In this document: one piece after another, positions 1-5,809 of the stretch | How the letters are laid out: each line of letters starts with the position of its first letter | How positions within the stretch are numbered: position 1 is the first letter of the stretch | Assembly: GCA_946530505.1 (NCBI GenBank) | Contig: CAMNAD010000026.1 | Location: 1 to 14,106 of the forward strand | Direction: 5' to 3' | DNA length: 14,106 nt | Source of the DNA: an uncultured Bacteroidales bacterium | Lineage (GTDB): Bacteria > Bacteroidota > Bacteroidia > Bacteroidales > UBA932 | Translations under genes and position numbers: made by a program | Notes under the pieces: generated by a model | What the model saw: the letters and a program-made list of their open reading frames with translations, nothing else | Told to the model about the DNA's origin: nothing | Databases searched by the model: none

Positions 1-871
1 GGGCCTGGAGTATGCACCAGCTGAAGGCAAGCAGCACGGGTGCGTCGGTGAGAAAGCCCTTGCCGAGGCTCAGACCGAAGAACTGGCTGTACCATAGAAG
101 TCCGGCTAGGCAGCAGAAGATGATATTGTTACCCCAGAGAGAGCCCTTGGAGTAGTCGCTCCATGTCTTGTTCCTGCTGTTCTGGTAGAAGCAGTAGCAG
201 GCATTGGTGAGGAATCCGCCGAATGTTACTAGCAAGGTGGCGGGCAATGTCTTGAATATGGGTTTGGTGGCTTCCCACGCGAGATTCTCGCCGAAGCCAA
301 GGCCTATTGCAAAGCAGGCGCTCATGAATCCGGCGAGTAGGGCCACGAAAATGCCCTTGCCGAAGTTGAAGTCCTTGACGGCATCCTTCGCGCCTTCGCC
401 AGCTTCTTTAGCCTTGCGCGCTCCGGCGGCGCCGATGATGGCAATGCCGATGAGGGTAACAACCACGCCGACAATGACGGGGGCGGTGAGGTCCGAGGTA
501 TTACCTGTGAAGACAGGAGTGAGGATGGTGCCGAGGCCGGCGCAGGTTCCCAGGGCAATCGACTGGCCGAGGGCTACACCAAGATAACGCATCGACAGTC
601 CGAAGGTGAGACCGCCTACACCCCAGAGTATACCGAAAAATATGGTTTTGAGCGATTCGGCAGGATGCGCAGCATACATTGCAAAGAGAGATTCTCCGGA
701 AGGAACTGCAAGCAGGGCCCCAAGAAGCGGGAACAACAGCCAGGCAAAAAGCCCCTGGACTATCCAGTAGCTTTCCCAGCTCCACTGTTTTATCTTGTTG
801 ATAGGAACATAGCTTGACGATTGGCAGAATGCGCCGATTGCAATAATGAGCAGACCGATGATTATTTTCAT
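1..871 (-). CDS. rhaT: L-rhamnose/H+ symporter family protein, 3'-truncated by window edge
   Basis: The minus-strand frame opens with ATG at 871-869 and runs 290 codons with no stop, so only the C-terminal end (about 50 residues if it matches the usual ~340) lies outside the window. It is very hydrophobic, with about eight candidate membrane segments. Several stretches match the RhaT family as I recall the E. coli protein: SSSYVPINKIKQWSWE near residues 18-33, GILWGVGGLTFGLSMRYLG near 80-98 and LLWYSQFF near 258-265. RhaT is a 10-helix inner-membrane symporter that brings in L-rhamnose with a proton. Any rhamnose catabolic genes would lie further left, so the substrate is inferred from family alone; a related sugar or drug/metabolite transporter remains possible. 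A candidate promoter lies just upstream, leaving a short leader of roughly 15-20 nt. Confidence 0.85.
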   Translation of the reverse strand, partial: MKIIIGLLIIAIGAFCQSSSYVPINKIKQWSWESYWIVQGLFAWLLFPLLGALLAVPSGESLFAMYAAHPAESLKTIFFGILWGVGGLTFGLSMRYLGVALGQSIALGTCAGLGTILTPVFTGNTSDLTAPVIVGVVVTLIGIAIIGAAGARKAKEAGEGAKDAVKDFNFGKGIFVALLAGFMSACFAIGLGFGENLAWEATKPIFKTLPATLLVTFGGFLTNACYCFYQNSRNKTWSDYSKGSLWGNNIIFCCLAGLLWYSQFFGLSLGKGFLTDAPVLLAFSWCILQA

Positions 872-891
872 TGTACTTTGGTTTTAGTATT

Positions 892-922
892 CAAATGTAC
901 TAAAAAAATTTTGCGCTTTCAA
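892..922 (-). promoter_or_regulatory. Candidate Bacteroidota-type promoter of rhaT
   Basis: On the minus strand a TACATTTG box (899-892) fits the -7 consensus TAnnTTTG. TTG at 922-920 lies 20 nt upstream in the position of the -33 element. The box ends 20 nt before the rhaT ATG. It interleaves with the divergent tRNA-Gly promoter. The call is by consensus match only. Confidence 0.6.
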
Positions 923-940
923 TTTTTCGGCTTATATTTG
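910..940 (+). promoter_or_regulatory. Promoter of tRNA-Gly
   Basis: TTTG at 910-913, a 19-nt spacer and TATATTTG at 933-940 match the Bacteroidota sigma consensus TTTG / TAnnTTTG closely. The box ends 11 nt before the mature tRNA 5' end, so the 5' leader must be only a few nucleotides. The box plus the next seven bases (CAGTCCC) recurs exactly before tRNA-Ser at 13960-13974. Confidence 0.75.
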
Positions 941-951
941 CAGTCCCAATC

Positions 952-1024
952 GCGGAAATAGCTCAGTTGGTAGAGCGCAACCTTGCCAAGGTTGAGGTCG
1001 CGGGTCCGAATCCCGTTTTCCGCT
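952..1024 (+). tRNA. tRNA-Gly(GCC)
   Basis: A complete 73-nt cloverleaf can be drawn. The acceptor stem is GCGGAAA/TTTCCGC, the D stem GCTC/GAGC, and the anticodon stem CAACC/GGTTG with loop TTGCCAA, which puts anticodon GCC at 985-987. The variable loop has five bases, and the T arm GCGGG/CCCGT has one G-T pair with loop TCCGAAT. The discriminator is T1024. The CCA tail is not encoded (CAA follows), so it must be added after processing. The 3' end runs directly into a long inverted repeat whose first arm begins at the discriminator base. Confidence 0.95.
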
Positions 1025-1154
1025 CAAAACATCGCAGCTCGGCACAAAGTGCCGGGCTGTTTTCGTTTCCGGCCCCGTTGGGAGCTTGCTCACATAAGGG
1101 GCAGGAAACAAAACAGCCAGGAACCTTCAGGTTCCGTAAGCTGCGATGTTTTGA
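1024..1154 (+). repeat. Four-arm (cloverleaf-like) foldback element abutting tRNA-Gly; possible structured RNA or palindromic mobile repeat
   Basis: A perfect 16-bp inverted repeat closes the element: TCAAAACATCGCAGCT at 1024-1039 pairs with 1139-1154. Three further arms fit inside it. Arm A is CGGCAC-AAA-GTGCCG (1040-1054). Arm B pairs 1055-1070 with 1104-1118 over 15 bp with one bulged C (1064), and is extended by GCCCC/GGGGC (1072-1076 with 1098-1102). Arm C is GGAACC-TTCA-GGTTCC (1120-1135). Only one and three bases are unpaired at the junction on the right side and none on the left, giving a compact four-way junction. No coding frame is convincing here. It may be an RNA made by read-through from the tRNA promoter, a strong tRNA terminator/trailer, or a MITE/REP-type repeat. 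I do not recognise a named family. Confidence 0.7.
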
Positions 1155-1169
1155 AAGCCCCCCACCTCA

Positions 1170-1220
1170 GGGATGTGCGAGGCACCCCGCCGAGCAAATC
1201 CCGTAGCAGCCTGCGGCTGC
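1170..1220. repeat. Two small GC-rich hairpins in the tRNA-Gly/nitroreductase intergenic region
   Basis: One hairpin at 1170-1188 is GGG(AT)GTGC-GAG-GCACCCC, with a two-base bulge. The other at 1206-1220 is a perfect GCAGCC-TGC-GGCTGC. Neither is followed by a T-run, so they are not obvious intrinsic terminators. Together with the flanking elements they make the whole 1024-1417 gap, which contains no supported gene, a field of inverted repeats. Confidence 0.5.
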
Positions 1221-1255
1221 ACCGCGGAATCCCGCCCAACCTCTTCATCCCCCGC

Positions 1256-1347
1256 ATACCGTGCATGCTGTCCGGAAAACAGGGACAGCAAGCACACTTT
1301 GACCGGGATACCGTGCATGCTGTCCGGGATTTAGGGACAGCGTGCAC
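1256..1347. repeat. Two tandem copies of a 52-bp hairpin repeat
   Basis: A 20-bp sequence, ATACCGTGCATGCTGTCCGG, occurs exactly twice, at 1256-1275 and 1308-1327, a period of 52 bp. Each copy folds back on a downstream arm. Copy 1 (1261-1295) pairs GTGCATGCTGTCC with GGACAGCAAGCAC, with one mismatch. Copy 2 (1313-1347) pairs the same arm with GGACAGCGTGCAC, with one G-T pair. The second arm differs between copies while pairing is largely kept, as expected for a structured repeat. Two units are too few, and the repeats too palindromic and closely spaced, for a CRISPR. A REP-like family dispersed in this genome is the most likely explanation. Confidence 0.75.
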
Positions 1348-1393
1348 GCTGAAGCGGCATCAAAGCACTTATCAGTATTTCGAAAATATACAT

Positions 1394-1401
1394 TATCTTT
1401 G
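1394..1401 (+). promoter_or_regulatory. Candidate -7 box of the nitroreductase operon
   Basis: TATCTTTG fits TAnnTTTG and ends 16 nt before the ATG at 1418. No good TTTG is present at the -33 distance, so this is a weak promoter call. It lies outside the hairpin repeats, which would then not be part of this mRNA. Confidence 0.4.
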
Positions 1402-1417
1402 CTTCAAATATCACTAT

Positions 1418-2023
1418 ATGAAGCATCCATTACTAATCCTCCTGTTGGCACTGTCGGCAATCTTCGCCAGCTGCAGCAACTCTCCAGAACAAACTGAAAA
1501 CTCCACCCTGGCGACCATAATGAGCCGCAAAAGCGTGCGCTCATACACCGAACAGAAACTCACCGACGCGCAGATAGAAACCCTGCTCAAGGCGGCGATG
1601 GCGGCACCCTCCGGCATCAACATCCAGCCCTGGCGCTTCATCGTGGTCACCGACCAGGAGACCAAGGAAGCCCTCCAGGCGGACGGCCCGCAGAGGATGT
1701 ATTCCCAGTGCGCAGCACTCTTCGTAATCTGCGGAGAAACCGATTTCATCAACCGCAACGGCGACAAAGTGCCCAACGGCAACTGGACAGCTGACTGCGC
1801 GGCGGCCACGGAAAACCTTCTCCTCGCCGCCGAATCCATAGGCCTCGGAGCCGTATGGACGGCCTGCTATCCCTATGAAAGCCGCATGGACAAGGCCATA
1901 GAGGTCCTCGGCATCCCCGAAGGCGTCACCCCCTACTGCCTGGTACCTGTAGGATACCCTGCGGGCGACGAGCAGCCCAAGGACAAGTGGAAACCCGAAA
2001 ACATTCACTACAACCGCTGGTAA
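1418..2023 (+). CDS. Nitroreductase-family lipoprotein
   Basis: The product is a 201-residue protein of the FMN-dependent nitroreductase fold. After a signal peptide with a lipobox-like end (IFASC, predicted lipidated Cys19), the enzyme domain starts with RKSVRSY near residues 37-43, the family's phosphate-contacting Rx(V)R region. APSGINIQPWRF follows near 63-74, a typical FMN-site segment. The C-terminus has the VGYPAGDEQPKDKW...IHYNRW ending common in Bacteroidales members. I chose ATG 1418 because it gives a clean signal peptide; the frame stays open to 983, but that stretch crosses the tRNA and hairpins. The family reduces nitro groups, quinones or flavins with NAD(P)H. The true substrate is unknown, and the export signal is unusual because most relatives are cytoplasmic. 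The M48 protease gene follows after 14 nt, so the two probably form an operon. Confidence 0.85.
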   Translation: MKHPLLILLLALSAIFASCSNSPEQTENSTLATIMSRKSVRSYTEQKLTDAQIETLLKAAMAAPSGINIQPWRFIVVTDQETKEALQADGPQRMYSQCAALFVICGETDFINRNGDKVPNGNWTADCAAATENLLLAAESIGLGAVWTACYPYESRMDKAIEVLGIPEGVTPYCLVPVGYPAGDEQPKDKWKPENIHYNRW

Positions 2024-2037
2024 TAATCAAAAAAGAT

Positions 2038-2817
2038 ATGAAAAAATTCTCTCTCATTTTCGCGATTGCACTCGCATTCACATCCTGCGCATCCCTCAAC
2101 CAGGCACGCCTCATGCAGAGCGGAGCCAAGGTAATGCAGGCCCTCAGCATTTCGGACAACGACATCAAAGGCTATGTCTCCCAGTCCGTCGCACAGCTCG
2201 ACGCCCAGAACCAGATTGTCACCAGCGGCAACTATGTCACCCGCCTGAACAAGATCACCAAGGGGCTTACCCAGGTAGACGGCACTCCGCTGACTTTCAA
2301 GGTATACAAGAACAACGAAATCAACGCATTCGCCTGCGCTGACGGCAATGTCCGCGTATACACCGGCCTGCTGGACGTGATGACCGACGACGAAGCCCTC
2401 GGAGTAATCGGGCATGAAGTAGGCCACGTGGCCATGAAACATACCCTCAACGCATACAAGGCAAGCCTCTTCTCATCCGCCGCGATGGACGTGCTCGCTT
2501 CTACCGGAAATGTGGCCGCATCGCTCACCGACAGCGTGTTCGGCCAGCTCGCTGAGCAGATGGTGAACGCCAAGTACTCCCGCAAGCAGGAGACCGAGGC
2601 CGACGACTTCGGCTACGACTTCCTGAAGGGCGCAGGGAAGAACCCCTATTACATGGCACTCGCTTTCGAAAAACTGATGGACAAGAGCCAGAGCGGCACC
2701 TCCGCGCAGGTCACTTCCATCGCGAACCTCTTCTCGTCGCACCCCGACACCCAGTCGCGCATCGACCGTGTGAACAAGAAGGCCGCCGCCGAGGGATATA
2801 CCCGCCCGACGAAATAA
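2038..2817 (+). CDS. LoiP/YggG-like M48 family zinc metalloprotease lipoprotein
   Basis: The product is 259 residues, close to E. coli LoiP (about 250). It starts with a lipoprotein signal (AFTSC, Cys17) that lacks an acidic surface-export motif, so it probably faces the periplasm. The zinc site HEVGH is at residues 126-130, inside the family sentence NAFACADGNVRVYTGL...EALGVIGHEVGHVAMKH. The third zinc ligand is expected to be Glu187 in ETEADD, and the C-terminal SHPDTQSRI segment is also typical of M48. Overall similarity to LoiP is clear from the SGA..MQA.S.SD opening to the end. Such enzymes act in envelope protein quality control. It follows the nitroreductase gene by 14 nt and precedes a broken small lipoprotein frame by one base, suggesting one transcription unit. 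Confidence 0.9.
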   Translation: MKKFSLIFAIALAFTSCASLNQARLMQSGAKVMQALSISDNDIKGYVSQSVAQLDAQNQIVTSGNYVTRLNKITKGLTQVDGTPLTFKVYKNNEINAFACADGNVRVYTGLLDVMTDDEALGVIGHEVGHVAMKHTLNAYKASLFSSAAMDVLASTGNVAASLTDSVFGQLAEQMVNAKYSRKQETEADDFGYDFLKGAGKNPYYMALAFEKLMDKSQSGTSAQVTSIANLFSSHPDTQSRIDRVNKKAAAEGYTRPTK

Positions 2818-2818
2818 A

Positions 2819-3004
2819 ATGAAATAAATCTATACGCTTCTGGCCGTGCTTGTCTGCATCTGCGGATGCGACAGGCCGGCCGCCTACTCCGACCTGGTGA
2901 TACTGCGGCAGCCGCTCGCGATGTTCAGACAAATCACGGGCGTACTTTACGAGACCGGGGAGAAAAGCCCTTATGAAAGGATAGATTTTGCGGTGTTCCG
3001 CTAG
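2819..3004 (+). pseudogene. Small lipoprotein-like frame with an in-frame TAA at codon 3
   Basis: Starting at ATG 2819, the frame reads Met-Lys-stop and then continues open for 58 codons to TAG at 3002-3004. The post-stop peptide looks like a real small lipoprotein: IYTLLAVLVCICGC is a hydrophobic core ending in a lipobox-like Cys, followed by a polar tail (LRQPLAMFRQITGVLYETG). A single A-to-T change of AAA to TAA would explain the break. Alternatives are translation from a non-ATG codon just after the stop (ATC), a sequencing error, or chance. The frame starts one base after the protease stop and ends inside the CTAG shared with the convergent operon, exactly where a real third operon gene would sit. 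I do not recognise the family. Confidence 0.5.
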
Positions 3005-4527
3005 AAGATCAATCCGACGCCGGCGCTGAGAAGCAGCCGGTTTTTGTTTTGCCCTGCCATGATGCAGCCCGCAGAGCAGGAGGCGGTCAGTTTCATCCCC
3101 GACATACGGCCGGAAAGCGGAGCGCCCATCCCCAGACCGGCGGCCCCGAACGCCGCATTGGAAGAAAGGATTTCCATGTCGTGAGGATACCATTCCTTTA
3201 CCGGAATCCCGTCTTTCTGCATTCCGGTATAATTGTATGTTCCAGCAAGATTCAGTTTATACCCTGCCTCCACGGATGCCTCCCAAAGCACTTTGCCGTT
3301 GCCGAACAGTCTCTGCAAGGATGCGGAGAAACCCAGATTGCTGTATTCGAAAGAAGCTTCCGGCAACATGTAGCGGTCGGTCTTCGACACCCATCCCGCC
3401 TTGCCGGACAGCTTCCAGATATATGGCATGGCGTCCCGATGTCCGAAGTATCTGTCGCCGGAAAGCGATGCGCGGAGAGTCCCGTAGGTGCTGCCCAGAG
3501 CCGAGGTACGCACTTCCCATTCTCCGGTCGACTTGTTCCAGACAGATGTATACTCCGTAGCCTCCGTATCGCGATAGAGGAATTCCGCCTTGAGCAAGGA
3601 CGAATATCCCGCAAACTGCACGGATGCGGATATCTCGTTCATCGCCACTGAACCCATGTTGAAAGGCTGGGTGGCGCTTTCGCGGGTGGAGGTGCCGTGG
3701 TGGAGGAACGATACCTCGGCAAGCATTTCCTGATTGCCCAGGAAATGATACTGCAAGGCGCCCCCATAGCTGTCGCAATGATAATAGATTGTGGATAGTC
3801 CGCCCGACCCGACCATGTCGCGGACGTAATTGCCCAAGCCGCGCACCAGCATGACCTCCTGCATCTCCGATGTGTTGCTGAGCACGGGGACGCTGCGCTC
3901 GAACATGTTAGAATAAGTCCCGGAGATGCCGAGAGCGCTTTTCCCTATACGCCAGACCAGCGACGGGCGCAACTCTATACTGTATTTGAACGACTCGCTG
4001 CGAGGGTCCACCTGCTTGGCGGCAAGGCGGTCGGTATAACGCAGATGCAAGCCTGCTGCGAACCTGTCGCCCAAAGGGAGGGCGGCCTTGAACTCCATAT
4101 CATAAACCTGCCGCTTCCAGTCGCTGAGATTGGGGTCTGCGACAGAGAATATCTGGCGTTCGTCGTAAGGATCGAAGAGGACGGTGTTGAAACGCGTTCC
4201 CCGTTCGGTAATGTTGTCGTATCGGAAATGACCCCAGAGCTGCATCTTGCCTATGGCAAGCGCGCCCCGGGTGTCGAAATCCAGGTCCGAGACCTTCTCC
4301 CCCGTCGGATAACGGTGGAAAGCGCCATCCTCATACCCGAAACCGAAACTTACGATATTGAAGGTCGAAAGCGGACGGAAAGCCAGCCCGGCCGCATTCT
4401 CGCTGCCGAACCAGAGGGTATGATCTTCGGAGTATTGCAGTGCTGCCGCAGAGCCGATGCCGTCCTGCGCCCCCGCCTTGACAGGCAGGAGCGACAGAAG
4501 CAGCAGGATGGGAAGTCTCGGATTCAT
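3001..4527 (-). CDS. DUF6850-like outer-membrane beta-barrel protein
   Basis: The product is 508 residues with a signal peptide ending at about KAGAQ (residue 21). The rest is full of alternating amphipathic strands rich in Tyr, Phe, Trp and Gly (for example SFGFGYEDGAFHRY, GHFRYDNITERGTRFN, LLLSAGVGLIF). It ends in Phe, as many outer-membrane barrels do. There is no plug or TonB box. From the sequence character and its place after a DUF4876 lipoprotein gene I assign it to the Bacteroidales DUF6850 barrel group, from memory. The open frame extends upstream to 4725, but ATG 4527 gives the signal peptide and leaves an 11-nt gap after the DUF4876 stop. It is the last gene of the unit. Its stop (TAG, 3003-3001) overlaps the stop of the opposing small frame. 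A porin-like or receptor-partner role is inference. Confidence 0.7.
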   Translation of the reverse strand: MNPRLPILLLLSLLPVKAGAQDGIGSAAALQYSEDHTLWFGSENAAGLAFRPLSTFNIVSFGFGYEDGAFHRYPTGEKVSDLDFDTRGALAIGKMQLWGHFRYDNITERGTRFNTVLFDPYDERQIFSVADPNLSDWKRQVYDMEFKAALPLGDRFAAGLHLRYTDRLAAKQVDPRSESFKYSIELRPSLVWRIGKSALGISGTYSNMFERSVPVLSNTSEMQEVMLVRGLGNYVRDMVGSGGLSTIYYHCDSYGGALQYHFLGNQEMLAEVSFLHHGTSTRESATQPFNMGSVAMNEISASVQFAGYSSLLKAEFLYRDTEATEYTSVWNKSTGEWEVRTSALGSTYGTLRASLSGDRYFGHRDAMPYIWKLSGKAGWVSKTDRYMLPEASFEYSNLGFSASLQRLFGNGKVLWEASVEAGYKLNLAGTYNYTGMQKDGIPVKEWYPHDMEILSSNAAFGAAGLGMGAPLSGRMSGMKLTASCSAGCIMAGQNKNRLLLSAGVGLIF

Positions 4528-4538
4528 GTTGTCGTTCT

Positions 4539-5807
4539 CTACTGGGCGCTTGTCCAGGTGCTCCATGAAGGACGTCCTACACCGTAGCGGCGGATCTGCT
4601 TGGCCTTGTTTTCGAGGGAAGCATCCTCGCAGGTAATGAAGTCCTCGGTGGAATTGTTGGTATCCTGGAGAGTGAGTTTGCCGTTCTCGTTGGATTGAAC
4701 CTTGCGGAGAACGCTCTTGCCGCAATAGTTGCCCTGGCTAAGCACGTATCCTGCGTCAAGATCCTCGGGTACCCACTTCTTTGTAGTCGCGTTGTTGATC
4801 AGGTCGACTGCATCGATCACGTCGCTCTTGAGAACTTCAAGTCCTACCGAAGTGGGGAAGTTCGAAGAACGGATGAAATCGGTGCCGCGCACGGGAGCAT
4901 CCTGATGGAAGAGGATGAATCCGCGGCCGGTGACGGTGAGCCAGAAGTTGTTGGTAGGATTGGAGACGGGAGCGACGAGATTCATGTTGATGGCGTTGCA
5001 GTCGCTCTGGCCCTTCTCGCCGTAATGGTCGCAGTAGGTCTCGAATTCAGCGGTGCTGAGGTCGATGGAGTTGGATGCGACGGTGGTATGATCCATGGCA
5101 TAGCCGGCGATGACGAAGGATTCACCGGGTTCGATGGGGTAAGTCTTTCCCTCTCCGGGGATCTGCCACACGGTCATGCCCACGAACACATACTGGTCGT
5201 CGTTCTGGATGCCGAGATCGTAATCATAGGTCTTGCCGCCCACCTCGGTGCCGGCCTTGATGTACTTCCACTCGAAAGTGTTGGGGCTCAGGGTCATTGC
5301 GAGGCAGATGCCGTCGGCATATACGGTCTGATCGGAATTGTTGTAGACCTCGACGAACAGATCCTTCATGTAATTGGCGTTCTTGTCGTCCTTGCAGGAG
5401 TTGTAGTAAACTTCCTTCACAAGAAGGGCGGCAGCCTTCGTGGCGGCCACCTTCACGGTGCAATCCACGCCGTCGGCGCTGACCTCTACATCCTTGGCGG
5501 TGCCGATATAGTTATAGGCATAGCCGGCATAGGAGAACTGGGCCTGGACGGTGATGTTGTAGACACCTGTAACCAGGGAGTCGACAGATACGGTGTTGCC
5601 GTTGGAATTCTTTTCACGCACGAATTCAGTGGAAGTGCTGGTAAAGGTCACGACATAGGAATCGGGAGCAGGTGCTCCGTCGAGACCGGACTCGTCGATG
5701 GTGATGTTGGAAGAGAGATACTTGATTCCCTCATCCTTCTTGCAGGAAGCGAAAGCCACCGCTGCGATGGCTGCTACTGCGAGCAATTTGATTGAATTTT
5801 TCATCAT
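4539..5807 (-). CDS. DUF4876 domain surface lipoprotein
   Basis: The product is 422 residues. The signal peptide ends in a lipobox (AFASC, Cys22) followed by KKDE, which fits the Bacteroidota lipoprotein export signal (X-K-D/E-D/E), so the protein is predicted to sit on the outside of the cell. Residues about 30-125 look like a small beta-sandwich. From about 129 the DUF4876 core begins with LVKEVYYNS...FVEVYNNSDQTVYADG, resembling a lamin-tail-like fold, and it ends with RRYGVGRPSWSTW. Translation can begin at either of two adjacent ATGs (5807 or 5804). The gene starts 2 nt after the TonB receptor stop, so coupling is likely. The family's ligand is not known to me. The place next to a TonB receptor suggests ligand capture or a receptor lid; that is inference. 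Confidence 0.85.
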   Translation of the reverse strand: MMKNSIKLLAVAAIAAVAFASCKKDEGIKYLSSNITIDESGLDGAPAPDSYVVTFTSTSTEFVREKNSNGNTVSVDSLVTGVYNITVQAQFSYAGYAYNYIGTAKDVEVSADGVDCTVKVAATKAAALLVKEVYYNSCKDDKNANYMKDLFVEVYNNSDQTVYADGICLAMTLSPNTFEWKYIKAGTEVGGKTYDYDLGIQNDDQYVFVGMTVWQIPGEGKTYPIEPGESFVIAGYAMDHTTVASNSIDLSTAEFETYCDHYGEKGQSDCNAINMNLVAPVSNPTNNFWLTVTGRGFILFHQDAPVRGTDFIRSSNFPTSVGLEVLKSDVIDAVDLINNATTKKWVPEDLDAGYVLSQGNYCGKSVLRKVQSNENGKLTLQDTNNSTEDFITCEDASLENKAKQIRRYGVGRPSWSTWTSAQ

Positions 5808-5809
5808 AA

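Noticed and set aside
952..1154. Integrative element attachment site at the tRNA-Gly 3' end
   Set aside because: The inverted repeat begins at the tRNA end, but no integrase and no direct copy of the tRNA 3' end are seen downstream in the window.
1256..1347. CRISPR-like direct repeats
   Set aside because: There are only two units, the repeats are strongly palindromic, the intervening bases form the partner arm of the hairpin, and no cas gene is present.
983..1417. N-terminal extension of the nitroreductase frame back to 983
   Set aside because: It would start inside tRNA-Gly and run through hairpin repeats. The ATG at 1418 gives a proper lipoprotein leader.
4528..4725. 66-residue N-terminal extension of the barrel protein
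   Set aside because: It overlaps the DUF4876 coding region out of frame and would hide the signal peptide that begins at ATG 4527.
4695..5795. Open frame of 366 codons opposite the DUF4876 gene
   Set aside because: The Gly/Val/Asp-rich translation mirrors the real gene, and there is no promoter or domain.
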